A DNA stretch of 6,226 bases from CAIUSP01 sp964594365 (GTDB lineage: Bacteria > Actinomycetota > Thermoleophilia > Solirubrobacterales > 70-9): assembly GCA_964594365.1 (NCBI GenBank), contig CAZQMB010000036.1, positions 1-6,226 on the forward strand, in the 5' to 3' direction. Each line of letters begins with the position of its first letter. Position 1 is the stretch's first letter. The translations under genes and the position numbers were made by a program. Below, piece after piece: positions 1 through 5,863 of this stretch. The notes beneath the pieces were generated by a model that was not told the DNA's origin, did no database searches, and saw nothing but the letters and a program-made list of their open reading frames with translations.

Positions 1-2
1 TG

Positions 3-2390
3 CTGGTCGGCAACGCGATCCTCCTCCTGGTGGGTCGTGGGCGCTCCACTGCTGTTGCCCCCGCCCTCGGGATCTCCGTCCTGCTGATCGTCTGTGGGAT
101 CACGGTCAAACTCCCCGGAAGAGGTGTGACGGCCGCCGCATTCGTCGTCGCGATCTCGCTAATCGCCGCCGTGATCTGCTGGCGCGGGCGGAGGGATCTG
201 CCTCGACCGACCTGGACAGCGGCTGCAGTCGTGATCGGGGCGGCTCTGGTGACCGCCATCCCATTCGCGGCGAGCGGTCGGATGGGGATCCTCGGTCAGG
301 GGCTGGTCAACGACGACATGGCCTCTCATCTTCTCTTCGCGGAGTGGCTGGCTACGGGCTCGGGCGTGACACCCGAGCTGATCCGGGACGGTTACCCGCT
401 CGGTCCCCACGCGGTGGTCGCCGCCATGACCGAGTTGGTCGGTACCGGCTTCGTCGATGCCTTCGCCGGTCTGACCGGAGCGATCGCCGTCCTGCTCGGG
501 CTCACGGCCTCATCGGCTCTGCCCGGGGTGCGAGGCTGGTTGCGCGCTCCCGCCGCGGTGCTGGTCGCCTTCGCCTACCTGTCGGCGGCGTATCTCGCTC
601 AGGGTGCGTTCAAGGAGCCTCTGCTCGCACTGTCGCTCATCGGCTTCGCACTGTCGCTCCCGATGATTCGCGCCGCCATGCCACAGGGCCCGCGAGCAGC
701 GGCTCTGGCTGCCGTGCCGGCCGGGCTGATCTCGGCGGGCACGATCTACAACTACAGCTTCCCCGGTCCCTCTTGGCTGGTGGCGGCTGCGGTCGCGTGG
801 CTGTTGCTGGTCGCGATCGCCGAGCGCCACGACCGGGGCGGACTCGACCTGACCGGGCGACTGCGCCGGACCCTCCCGGTCGTCGGCACGGTGGTCGGGA
901 TAACCATCGTCGCCTGCGTGCCCGTGGTGGTGAGCCTGCTCGATTTCACTGGCTTCCGGGCGCTCAACCCCACCGGTCCCGGCGATCGGGTGGGGTACGG
1001 GAACCTGAGGCAACCTCTCTCACCGCTGCAGGCGCTCGACATCTGGCCGTCGAGCGAGTTCCGGATCGCCCCCGAGAACGCGTCGGTTCCGGCAGCGGCC
1101 TTCTATCTGGGAGCGCTACTCGGTGCGGTCGCACTCGGACTCGGCATCCGCAGGGCGAGGGGGATAGGTGAACGGATACTCCCCGCCACCCTGGTAGCCG
1201 GCGTGGTCGGTTATCTGGCCGCACTGGCGGTGGGTACCCCCTACACCCAGGCGAAGGCGCTCTGCGTGATCGCACCGATCGTGATGCTGATCGCCCTGAG
1301 GGGATTCCTCCGTGCCGGAGCACTCGAAGGCGAGCCGGAGATGCTCCGTGGTGGGGCTTCAGAACAGGCTGGACGCAGGCCTCTGCTGGTTGCTTCGATC
1401 GGGATCCTCTTCGTCATAGCAGCAGCGTTCTCGAGCTTCCTCGTCCTGCGGCAGGCGGCGATCGGTCCGGTTGGTCAGGTCCAGCAACTGATCGGCCTGC
1501 GAAAGGTCGTCGAGGGGGAGAAGGTCCTGTTCCTCGGCCGGGAGTCGTTCGTGGGCTGGGAGTTGATCGGAGCGGACCTCTACACCCCGATCATCCACAA
1601 CTACAACGTGATCGAGGTCTCGTCGCTCTACCGGCCTACCTCGACCAGAGCGAAGTTCGACTTCGATGTGGTGCCCCGCAAGGTGCTCGAGCGGTTCGAC
1701 TACGTGATCACCACCGGAGCGGCGCAGCTGAGCGAGGCGCCTGCCAACTTCGAGCCGATCCGCAGGACTCGTGACTACGTGCTGTGGAAGCGCAACGGCC
1801 CGCTGCCCGAGCGCTACACACTGATCGAGCCGATCGGCCCCGGCGCGACCGTCGACTGCTCCGACCCAGCGGTGGCGAGGCTGAGCCGTCTCGACGGCGA
1901 GGCGCGGGTCTTCACCAAGCCACCGGTGGTCGGCAGGGCCTGGGATCCGACCTCCGAGCCCACGAGCGCGGTCTCTGCGACCGAGGAACTCCCCCTCAGT
2001 GCCGGCCGCTGGGCCATCTCCCTCCAGTACGCGTCCACTCAGCCAGCGCGCATCACCGCGCCGGGGCTGGATGTGGCCCTGCCGGCGAACCTCTTGTTCC
2101 GCGGTCCGGCGCCGTTCTATCCAGTGGGAGAGATCACCGTCGCCCGAGACGGGCTGGTCGACTTCGAGGTCGCCGTGGGCAAGGTGCCAACGGTCGGACG
2201 TCTGCTCGGAGCCGAGTCCAGGGCCTACCTCGGGCCGATCGCCGCCACACCTGTCCCGGCGCGAGAGACGGTGCCGCTCTCCGAGGTCTGCGGTCGGTAC
2301 CTCGACTGGTTCAGGCTGGACCCTGGCGTACCTGACTCCGCGTGGAAGGGCATCCCCGCGCCGACGCCCCGCCGGGTGATCGAGCCCTAA
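3..2390 (+). CDS. Multi-pass membrane protein, putative GT-C-type glycosyltransferase, 5'-truncated
   Basis: The reading frame is open to the left edge, and the codons before the first possible start (GTG at 30) encode hydrophobic residues (LVGNAILLLV). The true start therefore lies outside the window. Numbering from that GTG, about ten hydrophobic segments fill residues 10-475. After residue 80 a non-membrane loop carries an acidic N94-D95-D96 motif followed by ASHLLFAEW, and then YPLGPH at 122-127. Acidic loop motifs followed by a YP-G-H-like element are common in GT-C glycosyltransferases that use polyprenyl-linked sugars. A YTQAKAL element at 405-411 lies at a membrane boundary. Residues ~480-786 form a soluble, probably extracytoplasmic region. 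Its second half (about 600-760) looks beta-rich and has two cysteines, C610 and C754, that could form a disulfide. The overall class is well supported, but the enzymatic role is inferred and no substrate can be named. A non-catalytic membrane protein remains possible. It ends with TAA and overlaps the stop codon of the convergent hydrolase gene. Confidence 0.85.
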   Translation: MVGNAILLLVGRGRSTAVAPALGISVLLIVCGITVKLPGRGVTAAAFVVAISLIAAVICWRGRRDLPRPTWTAAAVVIGAALVTAIPFAASGRMGILGQGLVNDDMASHLLFAEWLATGSGVTPELIRDGYPLGPHAVVAAMTELVGTGFVDAFAGLTGAIAVLLGLTASSALPGVRGWLRAPAAVLVAFAYLSAAYLAQGAFKEPLLALSLIGFALSLPMIRAAMPQGPRAAALAAVPAGLISAGTIYNYSFPGPSWLVAAAVAWLLLVAIAERHDRGGLDLTGRLRRTLPVVGTVVGITIVACVPVVVSLLDFTGFRALNPTGPGDRVGYGNLRQPLSPLQALDIWPSSEFRIAPENASVPAAAFYLGALLGAVALGLGIRRARGIGERILPATLVAGVVGYLAALAVGTPYTQAKALCVIAPIVMLIALRGFLRAGALEGEPEMLRGGASEQAGRRPLLVASIGILFVIAAAFSSFLVLRQAAIGPVGQVQQLIGLRKVVEGEKVLFLGRESFVGWELIGADLYTPIIHNYNVIEVSSLYRPTSTRAKFDFDVVPRKVLERFDYVITTGAAQLSEAPANFEPIRRTRDYVLWKRNGPLPERYTLIEPIGPGATVDCSDPAVARLSRLDGEARVFTKPPVVGRAWDPTSEPTSAVSATEELPLSAGRWAISLQYASTQPARITAPGLDVALPANLLFRGPAPFYPVGEITVARDGLVDFEVAVGKVPTVGRLLGAESRAYLGPIAATPVPARETVPLSEVCGRYLDWFRLDPGVPDSAWKGIPAPTPRRVIEP

Positions 2391-3142
2391 GCGGCTGTCG
2401 CGATCCCTTTGCCGTCGACCGCGTCGGCGGCCTTCAGCAACTGCTGCACGAGATCCGGAGCCTCGAACGGCTCCGCGTGCCCTGCCGCGACCTTCTTGGG
2501 GTTCAGTGCCGCAAGCTTGCGCACCGACTCGGCGGCCTTCTGGGTATCCCAGTTGAAGCACTCGTGGGGGACGGAGGGGTGGTCGATCGGTTTGAACCTC
2601 GAACTGTCGACGAAGTACACGGTGTCCGAGACGATCGCGAGCCCGTCCGACTCCCGGAACAGGCCGATCTGCCCGGGAGCGTGACCGGGAAAGGCGTAGA
2701 CCCGAAAGCCACAGAGTTCGTCCCCCTCGGTGATCGTCTCGGATATCTGGACCGGACCGCCGTCCCAGCGGGAGAGCAGGAACGGGTAGACCCGGCGGGC
2801 GTAGCCGACCTCGATCTTGGAGAGGTCCCAGTAGTCGCGGAACTCCTCGGACTCGGCGGCGGTCACCTCGTCCGGGTGGCAGATCACAGGTACTCCCATG
2901 TAGGGCGCGATACCGCGATGGTCGGCATCGGCGTGGCCGAGCACGATTCGACGCAGGCCACCCAACTGCTCGGCGGCCTTCCGAACCGGCTTGACCATCG
3001 CCTTGGTGCCGGCATCGAACGCCGTCACGCCGCTTCCGTCGCGGAGCAGGTAGACGTTCATCCCGTTCTTCACGTCGCCTCTGACCACCCAGACGTCATC
3101 AGCGACCTGTTCGAGCACGGGACTCCAAGGCGGCTTGAACAT
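2387..3142 (-). CDS. Metallo-beta-lactamase-fold hydrolase
   Basis: A 251-residue single-domain MBL-fold protein with no signal peptide, so probably cytoplasmic. The N-terminal part (DDVWVVRG, then NVYLLRDGSGVTAFDAG around 29-45) is the usual first beta-sheet of the fold. The metal site is H70-A-D72-A-D74-H75, with H154 in FPGHAPGQ, D173 in SDTVYF and H222 in GHAEPF. The classical HxHxDH has His at the third position, whereas here it is Asp (HxDxDH), a variant found in other MBL hydrolases. The GHTPGH-like motif ends in Gln rather than His. The substrate cannot be inferred; a thioester, phosphoester or lactone hydrolase are all possible. I chose ATG 3142 because GGGAGAG sits 6 nt upstream. 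An in-frame ATG at 3157, placed 8 nt after a TAGGCT -10 box, would add MGEKI and fit leaderless initiation. A TTG at 3166 is less likely. The gene is convergent with the membrane protein and divergent from the small ORF. Confidence 0.9.
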   Translation of the reverse strand: MFKPPWSPVLEQVADDVWVVRGDVKNGMNVYLLRDGSGVTAFDAGTKAMVKPVRKAAEQLGGLRRIVLGHADADHRGIAPYMGVPVICHPDEVTAAESEEFRDYWDLSKIEVGYARRVYPFLLSRWDGGPVQISETITEGDELCGFRVYAFPGHAPGQIGLFRESDGLAIVSDTVYFVDSSRFKPIDHPSVPHECFNWDTQKAAESVRKLAALNPKKVAAGHAEPFEAPDLVQQLLKAADAVDGKGIATAA

Positions 3143-3147
3143 GATCT

Positions 3148-3154
3148 TCTCTCC
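3148..3154 (-). promoter_or_regulatory. Shine-Dalgarno site of the MBL hydrolase
   Basis: On the minus strand GGGAGAG is followed by AAGATC and then ATG at 3142. This decides the start choice over the upstream ATG at 3157. With transcription starting near 3158, the leader would be only about 15 nt, just enough to hold this site. Confidence 0.55.
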
Positions 3155-3165
3155 CATACAGGTCA

Positions 3166-3171
3166 AGCCTA
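3166..3171 (-). promoter_or_regulatory. Putative -10 box (TAGGCT) of the MBL hydrolase gene
   Basis: Minus-strand TAGGCT matches the actinobacterial TANNNT -10 pattern. Eight bases separate it from ATG 3157 and 23 from ATG 3142. The same hexamer stands before the glyoxalase-like gene at 5851. No clear -35 element is visible at 17 nt spacing. Confidence 0.5.
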
Positions 3172-3213
3172 TTGGACTGTGAGGCCTCGCTCCATGCCAT
3201 CAACAGCCTGCCC

Positions 3214-3219
3214 TAGCAT
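3214..3219 (+). promoter_or_regulatory. Putative -10 box (TAGCAT) for a leaderless small ORF
   Basis: TAGCAT is followed by exactly 7 bases and then GTG at 3227. This spacing would place the transcription start on the GTG itself, giving a leaderless mRNA. No good -35 element is visible. Confidence 0.45.
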
Positions 3220-3226
3220 CGTCTTC

Positions 3227-3310
3227 GTGCCAACTATCTGGATCCTCTCCCTCGGCGTGATGATCGCCTGCCTGATCGCCTCGATCGTGATCGCGATCAT
3301 CAAGCTCTAG
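3227..3310 (+). CDS. Possible 27-residue single-span membrane peptide
   Basis: Starting at GTG 3227 the frame encodes a short protein (start VPTIWILSLG, end VIAIIKL) that is almost wholly hydrophobic, long enough to cross the membrane once, and finishes with Lys-Leu before TAG. Support comes from a TAGCAT -10-like box 7 nt before the GTG, its position in an otherwise gene-free gap between MBL hydrolase and stress protein genes, and an unbroken hydrophobic composition. An in-frame ATG at 3194 would give 38 residues, but the extra N-terminus (MPSTACPSIVF) would then overlap the proposed promoter. No Shine-Dalgarno site precedes the GTG. I do not recognise a family, and no function can be assigned. 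The region could instead be non-coding: repeated ATC/GTG-type codons in high-G+C DNA can mimic a membrane helix by chance. Confidence 0.4.
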   Translation: MPTIWILSLGVMIACLIASIVIAIIKL

Positions 3311-3331
3311 AGGGATCGCGCGGTTTACCGG

Positions 3332-3343
3332 CCCGCTTGCGGG
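3332..3343. repeat. Inverted repeat CCCGC-TT-GCGGG upstream of the stress gene
   Basis: Perfect 5-bp arms around a 2-base centre abut the TAGTAT -10 box at 3344, so they lie in the promoter spacer. This position suits a repressor or activator operator. No run of T follows, so it does not look like a terminator of the small ORF. Confidence 0.4.
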
Positions 3344-3349
3344 TAGTAT
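3344..3349 (+). promoter_or_regulatory. Putative -10 box (TAGTAT) of the universal stress protein gene
   Basis: TAGTAT fits TANNNT and is close to TATAAT. Transcription would begin near 3356, leaving a leader of about 35 nt that contains the Shine-Dalgarno site. The nearest -35-like element, TTTACC at 3324, is too close (14 nt) to be convincing. Confidence 0.5.
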
Positions 3350-3380
3350 CGCGTCCAACCCCGTGTCCGGAACGAGTCGA

Positions 3381-3385
3381 GGAGG
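3381..3385 (+). promoter_or_regulatory. Shine-Dalgarno site of the stress protein gene
   Basis: GGAGG with a 6-nt spacer before GTG 3392 fixes that codon as the start. It is the strongest ribosome-binding site in the window; most neighbouring + strand genes appear to lack one. Confidence 0.8.
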
Positions 3386-3391
3386 CAACTG

Positions 3392-3838
3392 GTGGTCGAG
3401 AAAATCGTGGTAGGTACCGACGGATCGGAGACCGCCAATCACGCGGTGGCGTCCGCGATCGAACTCGCCAAGCTCTCCGGTGCCGATCTGGAGGTAGTCA
3501 GCGCCTACTCACCGGTTCCCGAGTCCCGGCTCAAGGCCGAGGCGGGCTCCAGTCCCGACGACGTCGCCCATACGGTGGGGCCGCGCGAGGACGTCGAACT
3601 GATCCTCGGCAACGCAGTCGCGGCCGCGAAGAAGGCCAAGGTCTCCGTGACCTCGCATCCTGTGGAGGGTGACCCGGCCGAAGCTCTCCTCGACGTCGCC
3701 GAGCAGAACGGTGCCGACCTGATCGTGGTGGGCAACAGGGGGATGACGGGTGCGACGCGATTCTTCCTCGGCAGCGTGCCCAACCGGATTTCGCATCACG
3801 CGCCCTGTGATGTCTGGATCGTCCACACCAGCGGCTGA
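3392..3838 (+). CDS. Universal stress protein (UspA family)
   Basis: A 148-residue single Usp domain, the usual length for one-domain members. The first strand reads KIVVGTDGS (4-12), with the conserved Asp10 that contacts the adenine nucleotide. The C-terminal ATP-binding signature G-x2-G-x9-G-S is complete: G114, G117, G127 and S128 in a stretch beginning GNRGMTGATRFFLGS. This puts it in the ATP-binding subclass (MJ0577-like) rather than the non-binding UspA type. Family members are cytoplasmic, often dimeric, and help cells survive starvation, hypoxia or other stress; the specific signal here is unknown. Start GTG 3392 is supported by GGAGG 6 nt upstream. The gene has its own putative promoter and appears monocistronic, being convergent with the protease gene 37 nt downstream. 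Nothing is missing or disrupted. Confidence 0.95.
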   Translation: MVEKIVVGTDGSETANHAVASAIELAKLSGADLEVVSAYSPVPESRLKAEAGSSPDDVAHTVGPREDVELILGNAVAAAKKAKVSVTSHPVEGDPAEALLDVAEQNGADLIVVGNRGMTGATRFFLGSVPNRISHHAPCDVWIVHTSG

Positions 3839-3875
3839 GCCTGTTCGAACCCGGGCCGCCGGCCGGACGACGGCG

Positions 3876-5240
3876 TCAGCAGCCCGGAGCAGCCGCCCGC
3901 ACCGCTGAAGCAGCATCCAGCAGACCTTCGCCGAACAGGAAGCGAGAGTACTTCTGCCCGAGCCCCTTGCGGCGGACCGTCTGTTTGATCTGGCAGGCGA
4001 GCTCCGTCGGGGTGGGGTCGTCACCGAGTACTCCGCTGGAGATCACGAGCGCCGCCACTCCCGCCACGTGAGGGGCGGCCATCGAGGTCCCCTCGTAGCC
4101 CTCGTAGCCGAACTGGACGAAGTCGAATCCGGTGAAGGTCAACTGGCTCACCGGAGCGGCCGAGTCCTTCGCTCGATCCCTCCGGCAGTCGGTGACGCTC
4201 CTCTTGGGGGGGCCGCCACCCGGTGCCACGAGGTCCAGGCCCTTGCCTGAACGTGAGCCGGCTCCAGCGCACCCGTCCTTGGTGGTTCTGCCTACACCGA
4301 GCACCTTGGGGGCCAAGGCGGGGAAGGCGACCGCCTTGCCCTCGGAGTTACCGGCGGCGGCAACCGGGAGGGCGCCGAGGCTTCGCGCGTACTGGAGCGC
4401 GGAGCAGACGGTCGGGAGGTCTTGACAGGAACGCACCTTGGCAGCGAACTCGAAGCTCATGTTGATCACGTCTGCGCCCTGGTTCGCCGCATAACGGATG
4501 CCCTTGGCTATGTCTCTCGCGTTCCCGACTCCGATCGCGTTCAGGACCCTGACCGGGATGACGGTCGCGGCGGGGGCGAGGCCGGTCAGCGCCACCCCGT
4601 TGTCGTTCAGCTCGGCGATCGTCCCGGTCACGTGGGTACCGTGTCCGTCCTGGTCGAGCGGCTCGGTGTCGCCGTCCACGAAGTCGTAGCCCGCGTCGAA
4701 CTGAGCGCCGCTGAAGTCGGGGCTGCGGCGGAACTCCGGCTCCTTGTCGGCGTACGCGACTCCGGTATCGAGAACCGCCACCCTCGCGCCGCTGCCGGGT
4801 TGAATCGACCGATCGGCGAGGATCTGCCAGGCGCCGACCGCGTTGATGCCGCCTGCCGACTGGTAGCTCTGCGCCGACTTGCCACAGAGCGAGCCGCAGG
4901 CGAGGAAGTTCCACTGGATCTGCTGCCATCCACCCGCCACACCGGACCGGCCCGGGTCGTTCGGAACGGTTGCGGTTCGTGCCTTGTAGTTGGGCACCGC
5001 GTACTCCACTCCCGGAGAGCGTCCGAGTTGCCTGATCGCCTGCCGGACCGAGGTGCCGGGAGCAAGCGAGGTCAGCCTCTGGCTTCCGTCCGAGTAGCCG
5101 ACGATCACCTCACCGCTCACATAGCCGGGCCCGGCGAACGCTGGCGCTGCAGATGCGAGCATCCCCACCGCGAGGAAAGCGGCAGCCAACGACACCGCGG
5201 CTCCCCAGATCCTCCCGTTGTCCGAGCTTCTATTTGCCAT
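3876..5240 (-). CDS. Secreted subtilisin-like serine protease (S8 family)
   Basis: A 454-residue preproenzyme. Residues 1-36 are a signal peptide with Arg at 4 and 10, a hydrophobic core at 13-32 and cleavage expected after AFA36. Residues ~40-90 resemble an I9-type inhibitory propeptide (GEVIVGY, then SPGVEYAVPNY). The catalytic domain has Asp158 in VAVLDTG, His200 in DGHGTHVTGT, oxyanion Asn298 in AAAGNS and Ser386 in GTSMAAPHVAG, so it should be an active endopeptidase outside the cytoplasmic membrane. Eight cysteines (115, 119, 272, 279, 324, 352, 416, 454), all after the signal peptide and the last being the C-terminal residue, suggest up to four disulfides. There is no C-terminal membrane anchor, unlike mycosins, so it is probably released. 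ATG 5240 is the only plausible start before an in-frame stop upstream. No clear Shine-Dalgarno or -10 box was found. The substrate is unknown. Confidence 0.96.
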   Translation of the reverse strand: MANRSSDNGRIWGAAVSLAAAFLAVGMLASAAPAFAGPGYVSGEVIVGYSDGSQRLTSLAPGTSVRQAIRQLGRSPGVEYAVPNYKARTATVPNDPGRSGVAGGWQQIQWNFLACGSLCGKSAQSYQSAGGINAVGAWQILADRSIQPGSGARVAVLDTGVAYADKEPEFRRSPDFSGAQFDAGYDFVDGDTEPLDQDGHGTHVTGTIAELNDNGVALTGLAPAATVIPVRVLNAIGVGNARDIAKGIRYAANQGADVINMSFEFAAKVRSCQDLPTVCSALQYARSLGALPVAAAGNSEGKAVAFPALAPKVLGVGRTTKDGCAGAGSRSGKGLDLVAPGGGPPKRSVTDCRRDRAKDSAAPVSQLTFTGFDFVQFGYEGYEGTSMAAPHVAGVAALVISSGVLGDDPTPTELACQIKQTVRRKGLGQKYSRFLFGEGLLDAASAVRAAAPGC

Positions 5241-5248
5241 ACGGGTCC

Positions 5249-5262
5249 ACGCGCTACCGCGT
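5249..5262. repeat. Inverted repeat ACGCG-CTAC-CGCGT at the protease gene start
   Basis: Perfect 5-bp arms with a 4-base centre lie 8 nt upstream of the protease ATG at 5240. In mRNA it would form a small hairpin where the ribosome-binding site should be; as DNA it could be an operator. It may also be chance in G+C-rich sequence. Confidence 0.35.
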
Positions 5263-5372
5263 TCTCTGATCGAGCGGAATTCGAAACTGATTACTCATCT
5301 TCTCAAGAACACACCTCAGGCGTGAAAGTAGCCCGTTGCAGACGGTTCGGTGCGCAATGCGGTCCGGCATCG

Positions 5373-5378
5373 CATACT
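5373..5378 (+). promoter_or_regulatory. Putative -10 box (CATACT) of tadA
   Basis: CATACT differs from TATACT only in its first base and is followed by exactly 7 bases before GTG 5386. This spacing is shared with the small ORF and the glyoxalase-like gene and supports leaderless initiation at that GTG. No Shine-Dalgarno site precedes it. Confidence 0.45.
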
Positions 5379-5385
5379 TCCCTGT

Positions 5386-5853
5386 GTGACCGTCTTCAGC
5401 GATACGGACGAGGTATTGATGCGCCAAGCCCTCGATCTGGCCTCGGCCGCCGCCGAGGCAGGCGATGTGCCGATCGGCGCCGTGATCGCCCGGGGAGGGG
5501 ATGTCCTCGGCGCAGCCGGTAACGAACGTGAGCAGTCGGGCGATCCCACGGCTCATGCGGAGATCCTCGCCCTGCGTCAGGCCTCGGTCACGCTCGGAGG
5601 TTGGCGGTTGCCGGACACCACCCTCTTCGTGACCCTCGAGCCGTGTGCGATGTGCGCCGGCGCGATCGCTCTGGCACGGGTGCCGCGACTGGTCTTTGCC
5701 GCCGCCGACCCGAAGGCTGGTGCGGTGGGTGGAGTGATGAACCTGTACGAGGAGGGGATGACCAACCACACACCCGCGGTCGAGTCGGGGCTGCTGCAGG
5801 CCGAGGCGGCGGCGATGCTGAGCGGATTCTTCGCCGAGCGCCGCGGCGGGTAG
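5386..5853 (+). CDS. tadA: tRNA adenosine-34 deaminase TadA
   Basis: This 155-residue cytidine-deaminase-fold enzyme converts wobble adenosine 34 to inosine in tRNA-Arg(ACG), letting one tRNA read several Arg codons. It acts in the cytoplasm and is normally essential and dimeric. The zinc site is complete: His57 and the proton-shuttling Glu59 in TAHAEI, and Cys87 and Cys90 in EPCAMC. GDVPIGAV (26-33), GNERE (45-49) and the GAVGGVMNLY segment are characteristic of TadA and separate it from guanine or cytosine deaminases. I chose GTG 5386 because homologues start only a few residues before the first helix (VLMRQAL), and because a CATACT box lies 7 nt upstream. The longer GTG 5350 start would add an unlikely MRNAVRHRILPC leader across that box. 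The gene is divergent from the protease gene. Its TAG stop falls within the putative promoter of the next gene, 10 nt before that gene's start. Confidence 0.96.
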   Translation: MTVFSDTDEVLMRQALDLASAAAEAGDVPIGAVIARGGDVLGAAGNEREQSGDPTAHAEILALRQASVTLGGWRLPDTTLFVTLEPCAMCAGAIALARVPRLVFAAADPKAGAVGGVMNLYEEGMTNHTPAVESGLLQAEAAAMLSGFFAERRGG

Positions 5854-5856
5854 GCT
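5851..5856 (+). promoter_or_regulatory. Putative -10 box (TAGGCT) of the glyoxalase-like gene
   Basis: TAGGCT begins with the TAG stop codon of tadA and stands exactly 7 nt before GTG 5864, as expected for a leaderless transcript. A weak -35-like TTCTTC lies at 5827-5832, 18 nt upstream. The downstream gene could also be co-transcribed with tadA. Confidence 0.5.
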
Positions 5857-5863
5857 ACTTCGC

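Noticed and set aside
344..1171. A 275-codon plus-strand frame inside the membrane protein, and the minus-strand frame at 510-1013
   Set aside because: Both are Arg- or Gln-rich translations lacking any family motif, and they overlap a frame with clear membrane segments.
1359..2561. A 400-codon open frame on the minus strand
   Set aside because: It lies antisense to the membrane protein and runs into the MBL gene. Its translation is Arg/Gly/Asp-rich with no domain, as expected for a shadow frame in high-G+C DNA.
2342..3310. A 322-codon plus-strand frame across the MBL gene
   Set aside because: Most of it is antisense to the clearly recognisable MBL hydrolase and its composition is low in complexity. 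Only its last 27 codons, which lie in the intergenic gap, are kept as a separate possible small ORF.
3842..3855. GTTCGAACCC-like string resembling a tRNA T-loop between the stress protein and protease genes
   Set aside because: The flanking bases cannot form the 5-bp T-stem on either strand, and the remaining tRNA arms would fall inside the stress protein or protease coding sequence.
3839..3875. G+C-rich convergent gap as a bidirectional terminator
   Set aside because: It contains short self-complementary strings (CCGGCCGG) but no convincing long stem and no T-run on either strand.
5350..5385. Longer GTG start for tadA at 5350
   Set aside because: The extra residues do not look like TadA and the stretch contains the CATACT promoter box; no Shine-Dalgarno site precedes it.
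4422..5522. A 366-codon plus-strand frame across the protease and tadA starts
   Set aside because: It is antisense to the signal peptide and catalytic domain of the S8 protease and out of frame with tadA, and shows no domain signature.
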